Part shown: in pieces, positions 19,113 to 28,983 of the stretch
How the letters are laid out: each line of letters starts with the position of its first letter
Position numbering within the stretch: position 1 is the stretch's first letter
From: Betaproteobacteria bacterium HGW-Betaproteobacteria-4
GTDB taxonomy: Bacteria > Pseudomonadota > Gammaproteobacteria > Burkholderiales > Rhodocyclaceae
NCBI GenBank assembly: GCA_002840785.1
Contig: PHCH01000060.1
Span: 1 to 57,537, forward strand
Length of the DNA stretch: 57,537 nucleotides
Direction: 5' to 3'
Translations under genes and position numbers: made by a program
Notes under the pieces: generated by a model
What the model saw: only the letters and a program-made list of their open reading frames with translations
Databases searched by the model: none
What the model was told of the DNA's origin: nothing

Positions 19113-19958
19113 TCAGGCGAGGCGCCCGAAACGCGTCAGACGGACGTCCACGGTCACCGCCAGCGCCGTCAGCGCCGCCGCCCGCGCCCGCCCCTCGGCG
19201 CTGGCCCGGTAAAGATGCGGCGTCATGGCCAGCAGGTCGGCGATCGCTTCGGCGCCGTCGATGGCCAGCGGGAAGCGGACGCTTTCCGTGGACAGCCAGC
19301 CAAAGCCGGCCGGCACCTGCGTGTCGGCGGGACGTTCGGGCTTCAACGCGGGATAAATGATTTCGCGCAGTTCGCGCAGGTGGTCCGGCCCGGCATCGAC
19401 CTGCAGCAGCACGCCTCCCGGCTTGAGCACCCGGGCGAACTCGCCATAAACCGGGAAACCGAACATGCACAAAACAAGGTCGAGCGTGGCCGGCAGCACC
19501 GGCAGATTGGCATTGCTGCCGACGATCCAGTTCGGCCGCTTGTCCTGCTTGGCGGCGGAAAGCACTGCCCATTTCGAGATGTCGAGACCGAGCACGGCCA
19601 ACGTTCGTCCTTCACCCGACGCGGCAGCGAGCTGGCGCAGGTAGTAACCCTCGCCGCAGCCGGCATCGAGGCTTCTGATCGTCGCGTTGGCCGGCAGTTC
19701 GGCCAACGCCGCCCGGCTGACCGCCGCAGCAATCGGCTGGTAGTGGCCGGCATTGAGGAAACGCCGGCGGGCGGCGACCATTTCCTTGCTGTCGCCCGGG
19801 TCGCGCGAGCGCTTTTGCTGGACGGGCAGCAGGTTGGCGTAGCCGTGGGCTGCGATGTCGAAACTGTGGCCGGCGGCGCAGCGCCAGCTCGCACCGTGGC
19901 AATGCAGCGGCGCACCATCGAGCGGGCAGGCCAGCGCCGGAAAGGGAACGATACTCAC
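19113..19958 (-). CDS. rlmA: 23S rRNA (guanine-N1)-methyltransferase RlmA
   Basis: 281 residues. An N-terminal zinc ribbon is formed by ACPLDGAPL and WRCAAGHSFD (Cys/Cys/Cys/His). Then comes YANLLPVQQKRSRDPGDSKEM, the conserved RlmA segment, and a SAM-binding motif SLDAGCGEGYYL near residue 95. RlmA methylates G745 (or G748 in the TlrB branch) of 23S rRNA. The GTG/ATG start lies four bases after the livF stop, so it may be read at the end of the liv transcript. Confidence 0.9.
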   Translation of the reverse strand: MSIVPFPALACPLDGAPLHCHGASWRCAAGHSFDIAAHGYANLLPVQQKRSRDPGDSKEMVAARRRFLNAGHYQPIAAAVSRAALAELPANATIRSLDAGCGEGYYLRQLAAASGEGRTLAVLGLDISKWAVLSAAKQDKRPNWIVGSNANLPVLPATLDLVLCMFGFPVYGEFARVLKPGGVLLQVDAGPDHLRELREIIYPALKPERPADTQVPAGFGWLSTESVRFPLAIDGAEAIADLLAMTPHLYRASAEGRARAAALTALAVTVDVRLTRFGRLA

Positions 19959-19961
19959 GCC

Positions 19962-20666
19962 TTACTCGCCGAGGTAGGCGGCGCGCACCTTGGGGTCGTC
20001 GAGCAGCATGGCCGATTCGCCGTTAAAGGTGATTTCGCCGCTTTCCATGACGTAGCCGCGCTGGCTGGATTGCAGGGCCAGCTTGGCGTTCTGCTCGATG
20101 AGCAGGATGGTCATGCCATCGGCGGCGACGGCGCGGACGACTTCAAAAATCTTCTGGACCATGATCGGCGCCAGGCCCATCGACGGTTCGTCGAGCAGCA
20201 GCATTTTCGGCCGGCTCATGAGGGCGCGGCCGATGGCCAGCATCTGCTGTTCGCCGCCGGACAGCGTGCCGGCAAGCTGGCTTTCGCGCTCCTTGAGACG
20301 CGGAAAATAGCCGTAAACCATTTTCAGGTCTTTTTCGACGTCGACCGCAGCATTGCGGATGAAGGCGCCCATGTGCAGGTTTTCCAGCACGGTCAGCCGG
20401 GGAAAGACGCCGCGCCCTTCGGGAACCAGCGCAATGCCCTTGCGGATGATGTCGTGCGGGGCAAGCTTGCCGATCTTCTCGCCGCAGAAATGGACGTCGC
20501 CGCCGACGGCATCGAGCACCCGGGCAATGGCCTTGAGCGTGCTCGTCTTGCCGGCGCCGTTGGCCCCGATAAGCGCCACGGTTTCGCCCTCGTTGACGTG
20601 AAAGGTGATGCTGCGCACCGCCTGGATGCCGCCGTAGGCGACGTGGAGTCCGGTTACTTCAAGCAC
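19962..20666 (-). CDS. livF: Branched-chain amino acid ABC transporter ATPase LivF
   Basis: 234 residues. Walker A (GANGAGKTS), signature LSGGEQQM, Walker B (LLLDEPSMGLAP) and the H-loop replaced by IEQNA are as in LivF. It hydrolyses ATP for uptake of leucine, isoleucine, valine or related amino acids. GTG 20666 is chosen because LEVTGLHVAYGG is the usual N-terminus; it overlaps livG by eight bases. Confidence 0.93.
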   Translation of the reverse strand: MLEVTGLHVAYGGIQAVRSITFHVNEGETVALIGANGAGKTSTLKAIARVLDAVGGDVHFCGEKIGKLAPHDIIRKGIALVPEGRGVFPRLTVLENLHMGAFIRNAAVDVEKDLKMVYGYFPRLKERESQLAGTLSGGEQQMLAIGRALMSRPKMLLLDEPSMGLAPIMVQKIFEVVRAVAADGMTILLIEQNAKLALQSSQRGYVMESGEITFNGESAMLLDDPKVRAAYLGE

Positions 20667-21432
20667 CCAGGTAAGCCTCGATGACGCGTTGATCTTTTTG
20701 CACGACGGCCGGCACATCCTCGATGACCAGCGCGCCGTAGTCGAGTACGGCGACGCGGTCGCAGAGGCCCATGACCAGCTTGACGTCGTGTTCGATGAGC
20801 AGGATGGTCGTGCCGTCGCGGCGGATGCCGTCGATCAGTTCGCGCAGTTGTTCGGTTTCGGTCGCGTTCATGCCGGCGGCCGGTTCGTCGAGGCAGAGCA
20901 GCTTCGGGTCGGTGGCCAGGGCGCGGGCAATTTCGAGCCGGCGCTGGTCGCCGTAGGAGAGATTGCGGGCAAGGTCGTCGGCGCGTTCCTCGATGCGCAC
21001 GTAGTGCAGCAGGTCGATGGCCTTTTGCCGAATCGCCGCTTCTTCGGCCTTGGTCGCCGCATTCTGGAATATCGCGCCGAGCACGCCGGCCCTGGTCCGC
21101 ACGTGGCGGCCGACCATGACGTTTTCGAGCGCCGTCATGTTGCCGAACAGCCGGATGTTCTGAAATGTACGGGCAATGCCGCGCGCCGCCGCCTTGTCCG
21201 AAGCATCGGCAACGAGCGGCGTGCCATCAAAGGTAAAACCGCCGCCGTCCGGCACGTAGAGCCCGGTCATGCAGTTGAAAAAGGTCGTCTTGCCGGCGCC
21301 ATTGGGGCCGATCAGACCGTAGATTTCACCGCGGCGGATGCTCAGCGACACGTCGCGCAGCGCCTTGACGCCGCCGAAATGCTTGGCGACAGCCTTGGCT
21401 TCGAGCAGCGGTTTTGCCAAATTCGCGCTCAC
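20659..21432 (-). CDS. livG: Branched-chain amino acid ABC transporter ATPase LivG
   Basis: 257 residues. Walker A GPNGAGKTT, the LivG-type insertion before IARTFQNIRLFGNMTALENVMVG, signature LSYGDQRR, Walker B LLCLDEPAAGMN and IEHDVKLVM are all present. GTG 21432 forms a GTGA overlap with the livM stop, so it is translationally coupled. The open frame extends 45 bases further upstream without support. Confidence 0.93.
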   Translation of the reverse strand: MSANLAKPLLEAKAVAKHFGGVKALRDVSLSIRRGEIYGLIGPNGAGKTTFFNCMTGLYVPDGGGFTFDGTPLVADASDKAAARGIARTFQNIRLFGNMTALENVMVGRHVRTRAGVLGAIFQNAATKAEEAAIRQKAIDLLHYVRIEERADDLARNLSYGDQRRLEIARALATDPKLLCLDEPAAGMNATETEQLRELIDGIRRDGTTILLIEHDVKLVMGLCDRVAVLDYGALVIEDVPAVVQKDQRVIEAYLGA

Positions 21433-22490
21433 TTGCCGGTCTCCTGCAACTCTCTTCGGCGCACCGGCGACGGCCACAGGCCGGCCGGCTTGAAGCGCAT
21501 GACAAGCACCAGGGCCAGGCCGAAGACCAGCATGCGCAGGCTTTCCGGGTCGGCCAGCATCTTGCCGAAGAGCGCCATTTGCAGCGGCCCGACGCCGTAA
21601 CGCAGGACTTCCGGCAGCACGGTGAGCAGCACGGCGCCGAGAATGACGCCGGGGATGTGGCCCATGCCGCCGAGAACGACCATGGCGAGGATCATGATCG
21701 ACTCGATGAGCGAAAAGCTTTCCGGCGAGACAAAGCCCTGCATGGCCGCGAAAATGCCGCCGGCGACGCCGCCGAAACTGGCGCCCATGGCGAAGGCCAG
21801 CAACTTGAGGTTGCGCGTGTTGATGCCGATTGCCTTGGCCGCGATCTCGTCCTCGCGGATCGCCTGCCAGGCGCGGCCGATGCGCGAATTCTGCAGGCGC
21901 AGGTTGATGATGACGACAAGGATGGCCAGCGCGACGAGCAGGAAGTAATACTTCTGCGGCCCGCTGATGGCAAATCCGAGAATCTGCGTCGTCCCCGAGA
22001 ACTGGAAGGCGCCGAAGCTGACCGGGTCGATCAGCGTAATGCCCTGCGGCCCGTTGGTGACGTTGATCGGGGCATTGAGGTTGTTGAGGAAGATGCGGAC
22101 AATTTCGCCGAAACCGAGCGTCACGATGGCCAGATAATCGCCACGCAGCTTGAGCGTCGGCGAGCCGAGCACTACGCCAGCCAGGCAGGCCAGCCCGGCA
22201 CCGATCGGCAGGATGGCCCAGATCGGCCAGTGCAGGCCAAAGTGAGGACTCGCCAGCAAGGCCCAGGTGTAGGCGCCGACGGCGTAGAAGGCGATGTAGC
22301 CGAGGTCGAGCAGGCCGGCCAGGCCGACGACGATGTTCAGGCCGAGGGCCAGGAAAACGTAGAGGATGGCGAAATCGAGAATGCGCACCCAGGCCTGGCC
22401 GCCCATGGCGGCAACGAAGGGCAGCGCGACGAGCAAGGCCGCCAACGTGGCGATTCCCACGGTCGACCGGAAAAAATGGCCAAAATTCAA
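21429..22490 (-). CDS. livM: Branched-chain amino acid ABC transporter permease LivM
   Basis: 353 residues with about ten membrane segments; the LGLNIVVGLAGLLDLGYIAFYAVGAYT and RAWQAIREDEIAAKAIGIN motifs identify LivM. The start is TTG 22490, with GGGAG seven bases upstream and a TTGA overlap with the livH stop. The first dozen residues (NFGHFFRSTVG) are encoded by repeat copy 4. An internal GTG at 22460 would exclude the repeat but has no ribosome-binding site. Confidence 0.92.
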   Translation of the reverse strand: MNFGHFFRSTVGIATLAALLVALPFVAAMGGQAWVRILDFAILYVFLALGLNIVVGLAGLLDLGYIAFYAVGAYTWALLASPHFGLHWPIWAILPIGAGLACLAGVVLGSPTLKLRGDYLAIVTLGFGEIVRIFLNNLNAPINVTNGPQGITLIDPVSFGAFQFSGTTQILGFAISGPQKYYFLLVALAILVVIINLRLQNSRIGRAWQAIREDEIAAKAIGINTRNLKLLAFAMGASFGGVAGGIFAAMQGFVSPESFSLIESIMILAMVVLGGMGHIPGVILGAVLLTVLPEVLRYGVGPLQMALFGKMLADPESLRMLVFGLALVLVMRFKPAGLWPSPVRRRELQETGK

Positions 22491-22492
22491 GC
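22457..22492 (+). repeat. 36-nt dispersed repeat, copy 4
   Basis: Plus orientation, five differences, including a GTCGAC that makes the core fully palindromic. It spans the livH stop and the start of livM and is translated, antisense to its own orientation, as the LivM N-terminus. Confidence 0.85.
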
Positions 22493-23410
22493 TCTGTCTC
22501 CCGACTTTTCGCCGAACAACCCGGACGGCTTGAACATGAGGACGACGATCAACACCACGAAAGCGAAGATGTCCTGATAGTGGCTACCGAGGAAACCGCC
22601 CGTCAGGTCGCCGATGTAGCCTGCCCCGAGCGCCTCGATGATACCGAGCAGAATGCCGCCCAGCATCGCCCCGGCCAGATTGCCGATGCCGCCGAGAACG
22701 GCCGCCGTGAAGGCTTTGAGGCCGAGCATGAAGCCCATCTGGTAGTGGGCGATTTCATAATAGGCGCCGACCATGACGCCGGCCACCGCGCCGAGCGCCG
22801 AACCGATGACGAAGGCGGCGGCGATGACGCGGTTGATATTGACGCCCATCAGGCTGGCCACCGCCGGATTCTGCGCCGTCGCCCGCATGGCCATGCCGAG
22901 CTTGGTGCGATAGACGAGGAGCAGCAGCGCCCCCATGGTCGCCGCCGAGACGAGGACGATGATGACCTGGATGGCCGTGAAATGAGCGCCGGCCAGTTCG
23001 AAATCCATATTCGGCAGGAACGACGGAAACGTCAGGTAATTGCGCCCCCAGACCATCATCGCCAGATTCTGCAGGACGATGGACATGCCGATCGCCGTGA
23101 TCAGCGGGGTCAGCCGCGGGGCGTTGCGCAAGGGTCGGTAGGCGACGCGCTCGAGCGCCCAGCCCAGTGCCATGCAGACCAGGACCGCCGCCATCATGCC
23201 GGCCAGTCCGGCCACCGCCACCGGCATGCCGGCCTTGATCAACGTCCCGGCGACGGTGATCGTCACCAGCGTACCGATCATCACCACCTCGCCATGGGCG
23301 AAATTGATCAGCCCCATGATCCCGTAGACCATCGTGTAGCCCAGCGCGACGAGCGCGTAGATGCTGCCCTGGACGAGCCCGTTGACGATCTGCTGGAGGA
23401 AAATATCCAT
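22487..23410 (-). CDS. livH: Branched-chain amino acid ABC transporter permease LivH
   Basis: 307 residues, about eight membrane segments. The N-terminus FLQQIVNGLVQGSIYALVALGYTMVYGIMGLINFAHGEV and the internal ERVAYRPLRNAPRLTPLITAIGMS are the LivH hallmarks. It forms the translocation pore with LivM. It lies downstream of livK across a 71-base gap that contains a strong hairpin. Confidence 0.95.
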   Translation of the reverse strand: MDIFLQQIVNGLVQGSIYALVALGYTMVYGIMGLINFAHGEVVMIGTLVTITVAGTLIKAGMPVAVAGLAGMMAAVLVCMALGWALERVAYRPLRNAPRLTPLITAIGMSIVLQNLAMMVWGRNYLTFPSFLPNMDFELAGAHFTAIQVIIVLVSAATMGALLLLVYRTKLGMAMRATAQNPAVASLMGVNINRVIAAAFVIGSALGAVAGVMVGAYYEIAHYQMGFMLGLKAFTAAVLGGIGNLAGAMLGGILLGIIEALGAGYIGDLTGGFLGSHYQDIFAFVVLIVVLMFKPSGLFGEKSGDRA

Positions 23411-23433
23411 TTAGTCTTTTCTGTTGAAACCAT

Positions 23434-23465
23434 AAGGAAACGGCACCTTGCGGTGCCGTTTCCTT
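23434..23465 (-). terminator. Intercistronic hairpin between livK and livH
   Basis: A 14-base perfect inverted repeat (23434-23447 with 23452-23465) with a four-base loop. It is not followed by a strong U tract on the minus strand. It may be a partial terminator or an mRNA-stabilising structure that raises binding-protein output over the permease genes. Confidence 0.7.
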
Positions 23466-23481
23466 GCAGCGGATTACACGA

Positions 23482-24882
23482 TTACTTCTTGTCGACCGCC
23501 GCCTTGGTCGCGTCGGCCGCGTTCTTGACGGCCTCGGCGCCGGCCTTGACGGCATCCTTGCCAGCCTCGGCCGCCGCCTTGGCGGCATCCTTGACATCGC
23601 TGACCGCCTCCTTGCCGACCGCCGTCGCCGCGCCGGCAACAGCCTTGGCCGCATCCTTCACCTCGGCAACAGCCTCCTTGACCTCGGAGCCGGCCGTGGC
23701 AACGGCGCCACCGCCCAGCGTCTCAACATATTCCAGCTTGCCGTCGGTGTACTTGTACATCGAAATCGCACCGCCCTTGAGGTCGCCGAACTCGTCGAAA
23801 GCGATCTGGGCCGTCACGCCATCGCGCTTGGTCTTGCCGATTTCAGCCAGGTACTTGGCCGGCTCGACCGAATCGGCACGCTTCATGGCCTCCGCCACGA
23901 CCCAGACGGCGTCATAGACGTAAGGGGCGTAAAGCTGGATCTCGGCATTGAAACGCTTGGTGAATTTCTCCTTGAAGGCCGGGCCGTTGGCCAGCTTCTC
24001 CAGCGGGCTGCCCGGCAACGAGCAATAATTACCCTCGGCCGCCTCGCCGCCCAGCTTCATGAACTCCGGCGTACACACGCCATCGCCGCCGAGGAACAGC
24101 GCCTTGACGCCCAGTTGCTTGGCCTGCTTGGCCAGCGGACCACCCTGCGCATCCATGCCGCCGAAGAAAATCAGCTCGGCCTTGGTCGACTTGATCTTGG
24201 TCAGGATGGCCTTGAAATCGGTCGCCTTGTCGGTAGTGTATTCAGTCGCCACCACCTTGATGCCGGCCGCCTCGGCCGCCTTCTTGAACTCGTCGGCCAG
24301 ACCCTGGCCGTAAGCGGTACGGTCATCGACGATGGCCACCGTCTTGACGCCCTGCTTGGCGGCGAACTCACCCAGCGCCAGGCCCTGCTGGATGTCGTTG
24401 GCCATGACGCGGAAGGCCGTCTTGAAACCCTGCTGCGTGTATTTCGGATTGGTGGCCGAACCGGAAACCTGCGGGATGCCGGCATCGAAATACATCTTGG
24501 AAGCCGGGATGGTGGTGCCCGAATTGAGGTGGCCGATCACCCCGTTCACCTTGGCATCGACCAGCTTCTGGGCAACGATGGCGCCCTGTTTCGGGTCGGC
24601 CCCGTCATCTTCGTTGATCAGCTCGAACTTGACCTTGGCGCCGCCAATTTCCATGCCCTGGGCGTTCAGTTCCTCGATGGCCAGCACGGCGCCATTTTCG
24701 TTGTCCTTGCCGAGGTGAGCCTGCGGGCCGGTCATCGGCGCCACGTGACCCAGCTTGACAACCACTTCCGGCTTGGCATCCGGCGCCGCCGCTACAGGTT
24801 TCGGTTCTTCTTTCGGACCGCAGGCGGACAGGGCAAAGACAGTGGCAACGGAGAGGGCAATTACGGAAAGCCTGGCTTGCAT
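23482..24882 (-). CDS. livK: ABC transporter amino-acid-binding lipoprotein with long Ala/Lys tail
   Basis: 466 residues. The lipobox FALSAC (Cys about residue 21) indicates a lipid-anchored binding protein. Residues 40-395 form the bilobed type I binding domain (KLGHVAPMTGPQAHLGKDNENGA, IGHLNSGTTIPASKMYFDAGIP). From about residue 400 comes a tail of some 65 residues made of Ala, Lys, Glu, Asp and Val with recurring VKDAAKA and KEAV/KDAV units, predicted as one long amphipathic helix. Ordinary LivK proteins of about 370-400 residues lack it. It heads the operon livK-livH-livM-livG-livF. Confidence 0.93.
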   Translation of the reverse strand: MQARLSVIALSVATVFALSACGPKEEPKPVAAAPDAKPEVVVKLGHVAPMTGPQAHLGKDNENGAVLAIEELNAQGMEIGGAKVKFELINEDDGADPKQGAIVAQKLVDAKVNGVIGHLNSGTTIPASKMYFDAGIPQVSGSATNPKYTQQGFKTAFRVMANDIQQGLALGEFAAKQGVKTVAIVDDRTAYGQGLADEFKKAAEAAGIKVVATEYTTDKATDFKAILTKIKSTKAELIFFGGMDAQGGPLAKQAKQLGVKALFLGGDGVCTPEFMKLGGEAAEGNYCSLPGSPLEKLANGPAFKEKFTKRFNAEIQLYAPYVYDAVWVVAEAMKRADSVEPAKYLAEIGKTKRDGVTAQIAFDEFGDLKGGAISMYKYTDGKLEYVETLGGGAVATAGSEVKEAVAEVKDAAKAVAGAATAVGKEAVSDVKDAAKAAAEAGKDAVKAGAEAVKNAADATKAAVDKK

Positions 24883-24926
24883 CGGTGTTTCTCCTGATTA
24901 CTGGGGGGATAAAGCGATATGCTCCG

Positions 24927-24955
24927 ATTGTCCGGAGGCACCTGATTCGTGTCAA
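24927..24955 (-). promoter_or_regulatory. Promoter of the livKHMGF operon
   Basis: On the minus strand TTGACA (24955-24950) and GACAAT (24932-24927) are separated by 17 bases, 45 bases before the livK start. The -35 is perfect and the -10 is weaker. Confidence 0.55.
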
Positions 24956-25002
24956 TCATAAGGTGCTATGATAAAAATGTATTTTCCCATTGAGTGTGCC
25001 TG

Positions 25003-26274
25003 ATGCCCCAGACTGCTCGCAAGTTATTTGCGATGCTGCCGGAAAAAAGTCGCCACAACGTCTATCGCTCCTTCGTCGACTGCGACCCCGAGCCGAACAA
25101 GCGCCTCGTCCTGAAAATCGCCGAGACCAAGGAAGAACTCGAAGCCTGCTTCAAGCTGCTGCACGACGCCTATGTCAGCAGCGGCTTCATGACCCCCGAC
25201 CCCTCCGGCATGCGCGTCACGATCTACCACGCCCTGCCGACGACGACGACGCTGTGTGCCAAATTCGACGACCAGGTCGTCGGCACCCTGTCGCTGATCC
25301 GCGAAAGTGCCATCGGTTTTCCGCTGCAGCGCATTTTCGACCTGACCGGCGTCCGCGAAAAGGAAGGCAATATCGCCGAGGTGTCGGCCCTTGCCGTGCA
25401 TCCGCGCTTCCGGCGGACGGGAGGCACCATCCTCTTCCCGCTCATGAAGTTCATGTACGAATACTGCACGACCTTCTTTGACACCCGCCACCTCGTCATC
25501 GCCGTCAATCCGCGCCATATCGAGATGTACGAGTCGCTGCTCTTCTTCAAGCGGCTGACCGCCAACGTCGTCGAGAACTACGATTTCGTCAATGGTGCAC
25601 CGGCCGTCGGCGCCTCGCTCGACCTCAAGCACGCGCCGGAAACCATGCGTAAGGCCTACGCCGGCAAGGCCAACAACCGCAATCTTTATCATTATTTCGT
25701 CGAAACCAAGCTCCCCAACATCCAGATCCCGCACCGCCGCTTCTTCACGACCAACGACCCGGTACTGACGCCCGACCTCATCGATTATTTCTTCAACCAG
25801 AAAACGAATGTCTTCGCCGAACTGAGCGAACGCAAGAAGGCCCTGCTCCACCTCATCTACGATCTGCCGGAATACCGCCGCGTCCTGCCGGGGCTGCCCG
25901 AAAAAGGCGCCGCCCAGCAGATTCGCCAGCACCGCCGCTTCTCGGTGAAATGCCCGGCCCGGCTCAACAATGCGCCGGCGCTGATCAACAAGCCGATCAA
26001 TATCGAAGTCAATGAAGTGTCGCGTTACGGCTTCCGGGCCCGCATCGTCGAGCAGATCCCGGCCGATGTCTGGCTCAACGCCACCGTCCAGCTCGGCCTC
26101 AATGAAATCTCGCGGCTGACCGTCCAGGTCGTTCAGGAAACCGATGTCGACGACCAGCATTACTGCGGTTTCCGCATCGGCGAACCGGATCTCGTCTGGC
26201 GAAAATTCGTCACCGCGCTGTATGAAGGGCACACCCACACGGACCTCGATCAGGCCACCCGATTCCTCCCGTGA
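25003..26274 (+). CDS. N-acyl amino acid synthase FeeM-like protein fused to PilZ
   Basis: 423 residues. The first 220 residues resemble the GNAT-fold FeeM/LuxI-like N-acyl amino acid synthases: LVLKIAETKEELEACFKLLHDAYVSSGF, AEVSALAVHPRFRRTGG, and a later MYESLLFFKRL. The C-terminal part (about 310-405) is a PilZ c-di-GMP-binding domain with both signatures: the RxxxR box in IRQHRRFSV and the NxSxxG box in NEVSRYGF. It probably makes an acylated amino acid or acts on acyl-ACP under c-di-GMP control. ATG 25003 is chosen over an earlier ATG because PQTARKLF looks like the native start. It is divergent from livK. Confidence 0.8.
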   Translation: MPQTARKLFAMLPEKSRHNVYRSFVDCDPEPNKRLVLKIAETKEELEACFKLLHDAYVSSGFMTPDPSGMRVTIYHALPTTTTLCAKFDDQVVGTLSLIRESAIGFPLQRIFDLTGVREKEGNIAEVSALAVHPRFRRTGGTILFPLMKFMYEYCTTFFDTRHLVIAVNPRHIEMYESLLFFKRLTANVVENYDFVNGAPAVGASLDLKHAPETMRKAYAGKANNRNLYHYFVETKLPNIQIPHRRFFTTNDPVLTPDLIDYFFNQKTNVFAELSERKKALLHLIYDLPEYRRVLPGLPEKGAAQQIRQHRRFSVKCPARLNNAPALINKPINIEVNEVSRYGFRARIVEQIPADVWLNATVQLGLNEISRLTVQVVQETDVDDQHYCGFRIGEPDLVWRKFVTALYEGHTHTDLDQATRFLP

Positions 26275-26321
26275 CGCCCTCATCTTCATCGTAGCCTGCC
26301 GGCCAGCCCGGCCGCCTGACC

Positions 26322-28187
26322 ATGTCGCCATTCAGCCTCAAACTCAAGCTCACCGTTGGTGCCATCGGCATGGCGCTGCTGCTCCTGCTCGTCCAGTTCA
26401 TCGGGCAGTCGTCGATACTGCGCGAAGATCTCGGCAAGCGGATCGAGGCCGATCAGTTCCAGCTGCTCAGTGAGCTGGCCGGCAATATCGACGGCAAGCT
26501 GCAGGAACGCCTGGCCGCGCTGGCCAATTCGACCAGAACCATCCCGCAGGACAGGCTGGACGACCTGCCCGCCCTCGAACGCCACCTGCGCGAACGAACC
26601 ACCCTGCTCATGCTCTTCGACGACCTCTACATCTTCGACGCCAAGGGCTTATTGCTCGTGGACTGGCCGCTCAAGGCCGGGCGACGCGGCCTCGACATGA
26701 GCGCCCGGGACTATATCCAGCAGGCCCGGAAAACCCACCAGCCCGGCATTTCCCAGCCCATACTCGGCCGGGCCACGCGCCAGCCGATCATTGTCATGAC
26801 CGCGCCCGTCCTCGACAAACAGGGCGAACTGGTTGCCATCGTCGGCGGCGTGCTCAACCTCTACAAACCCAACCTGATCGGCACCCTGGGTTCGCGCCGG
26901 ATTGGCGAGGGCGGCTATCTTTACCTGGTCAGCAAGGAGCGCCTGGTCATCGCCCACCCCGACAAGGAGCGGATCATGAAGGAAATTGCGCCGCCCGGCG
27001 CCAACCCTTCCCTCGACCGCGCCCTTGCCGGTTTCGAAGGCACCCTGGAAGGCACCAACAGCCGCGGCCTGGTCGGCCTGTTCACCTTCAAGCGCCTGGC
27101 CTCGACGGACTGGATCATCGCCTCGGTGATTCCGAGCAGCGTGGCTTTCCGGCCCATCGCCAACATTGAGAAGCGCATCGCGACGATTACCATCCTGCTC
27201 ATGGTGCTGGCCACTCCCCTGCTCTGGCTGTTTGCCGTCCGCATTTCCCGGCCGCTCGGCCAATTGGCGGCGGCCATGCGCCAGCGGGCCAGCACCATGC
27301 AGCCGGGACAGCCGGCCCTGCCGGTCCCCGAGACCGGCAGCAGCGAAATCTGTACCGTGGCCGCGGCCTTCAACGAGTTTCTCGGCGCCCGCAACAAGGC
27401 CGAGCTGGCCCTGGCGGCAAGCGAGGAACAGCGTTCGAAAATGATGGAAAGCCTGGCCGCGGCGAAGGAATCGGCGGAGGCGGCAAACAAGGCGAAGAGC
27501 GAATTCCTGGCCAACATGAGCCATGAGCTGCGCACGCCGATGAACGGCGTGATCGGCATGATCGAACTGGCACGCATGAACCCGGCCGACAAGGAAACGA
27601 GCGAATACCTGGACATCGCCCAGGCTTCGGCCAGCAGCCTGCTGGACATTCTCAACGACATTCTCGACGTGTCGAAAATCGAGGCCGGCAAGCTCCACAT
27701 CGAGCACACGCCCTTCGAGTTCGCGCCGCTGGTCGGCGAAGTGCTGCGCCTCATGACGCCGCAGCTTCGGGAGAAGCATCTGGACTGCGCCTGCAGCCTG
27801 CCGCCGGACTTGCCCGAAACCGTGATCGGCGACCCGCTGCGGGTCCGCCAGGTGCTCCTCAACCTGATCGGCAATGCCGTCAAATTCACCCGTGAGGGCA
27901 GCATCACGCTCAGCGCGCGCATTGTCGAAGCCGGGCCGGCCGACATCCTGCTCGCCGTCGACATCGCCGATACCGGCATCGGCATCCCGGCCGACCGCCT
28001 GGAAGCGATTTTCCATGCCTTCGCCCAGGCCGACACGTCCACCACCCGCAATTTCGGCGGCACCGGCCTCGGCCTGACCATTTCCAGCCAGCTCGTCGAA
28101 CTGATGGGCGGCAAGCTCGGCGTCGTCAGCCGGCCTGGCGTCGGCAGCACCTTCAGCTTCACCTTGCGCCTGGGTTTGCCCGGGTAA
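26322..28187 (+). CDS. Sensor histidine kinase with periplasmic Cache domain
   Basis: 621 residues. Membrane segment 1 is at about 8-28, a periplasmic double-Cache sensor at 30-280 ([20 protein letters not shown]), membrane segment 2 at about 287-306, then HAMP and a coiled coil. The HisKA H-box is [14 protein letters not shown], and the ATPase boxes are [19 protein letters not shown] and GGTGLGLT. The sequence style is that of hybrid kinases, yet it ends straight after the ATPase domain with no receiver or HPt. No response regulator is adjacent. The ligand is unknown. Confidence 0.92.
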   Translation: MSPFSLKLKLTVGAIGMALLLLLVQFIGQSSILREDLGKRIEADQFQLLSELAGNIDGKLQERLAALANSTRTIPQDRLDDLPALERHLRERTTLLMLFDDLYIFDAKGLLLVDWPLKAGRRGLDMSARDYIQQARKTHQPGISQPILGRATRQPIIVMTAPVLDKQGELVAIVGGVLNLYKPNLIGTLGSRRIGEGGYLYLVSKERLVIAHPDKERIMKEIAPPGANPSLDRALAGFEGTLEGTNSRGLVGLFTFKRLASTDWIIASVIPSSVAFRPIANIEKRIATITILLMVLATPLLWLFAVRISRPLGQLAAAMRQRASTMQPGQPALPVPETGSSEICTVAAAFNEFLGARNKAELALAASEEQRSKMMESLAAAKESAEAANKAKSEFLANMSHELRTPMNGVIGMIELARMNPADKETSEYLDIAQASASSLLDILNDILDVSKIEAGKLHIEHTPFEFAPLVGEVLRLMTPQLREKHLDCACSLPPDLPETVIGDPLRVRQVLLNLIGNAVKFTREGSITLSARIVEAGPADILLAVDIADTGIGIPADRLEAIFHAFAQADTSTTRNFGGTGLGLTISSQLVELMGGKLGVVSRPGVGSTFSFTLRLGLPG

Positions 28188-28983
28188 TCCCGCATAGCCG
28201 GAACATTGACCGGCGATGACAATCCAATCTCCAAAGCATGCCTTGCCACCACCCCCGGCCGGGCGATGCTCAACAGCGCCCACAAGGCGTGACAACCGGA
28301 GACAAACATGAGCAACCTGGCTCAACCGCCCTTGCCGACCGACCTGTCCGCATCGATCGACGACAAATACACCCGCCATTCCGGCCGCGTCTTCCTGACC
28401 GGCACCCAGGCGCTGATCCGCCTGCCCATGCTGCAGCGCGAACGCGATCTGGCCGCCGGGCTCAACACCGCCGGCTTCATTTCCGGCTATCGCGGCAGCC
28501 CGCTCGGCAACCTCGATCTCGGCCTGTGGAAGGCCAAGGAACACCTCGCCGAGCACCACATCACCTTCCAGCCCGGCCTCAACGAAGACATGGCGGCGAC
28601 GGCCGTGTGGGGCAGCCAGCAGGTTAATCTCTTTCCCGGGGCGCTCTACGACGGTGTGTTCGGCCTGTGGTACGGCAAGGGGCCGGGCGTCGACCGCTGC
28701 GGCGACGTCTTCCGCCACGCCAATGCCGCCGGCAGCTCGAAATTCGGCGGCGTGCTGGTCATCGCCGGCGACGACCATGCCGCCAAATCCTCGACCCTGC
28801 CGCACCAGACCGAGCACTTTTTCAAGGCGGTCATGATGCCGGTGCTCTACCCGGCCAACGTCCAGGAATACCTCGATTTCGGCCTGCACGGCTGGGCGAT
28901 GAGCCGTTATTCCGGCTGCTGGGTCGCCTTCAAGGCGCTGGCCGACACGGTCGAGACCTCGGCTTCGGTCAGCATCGACATTG

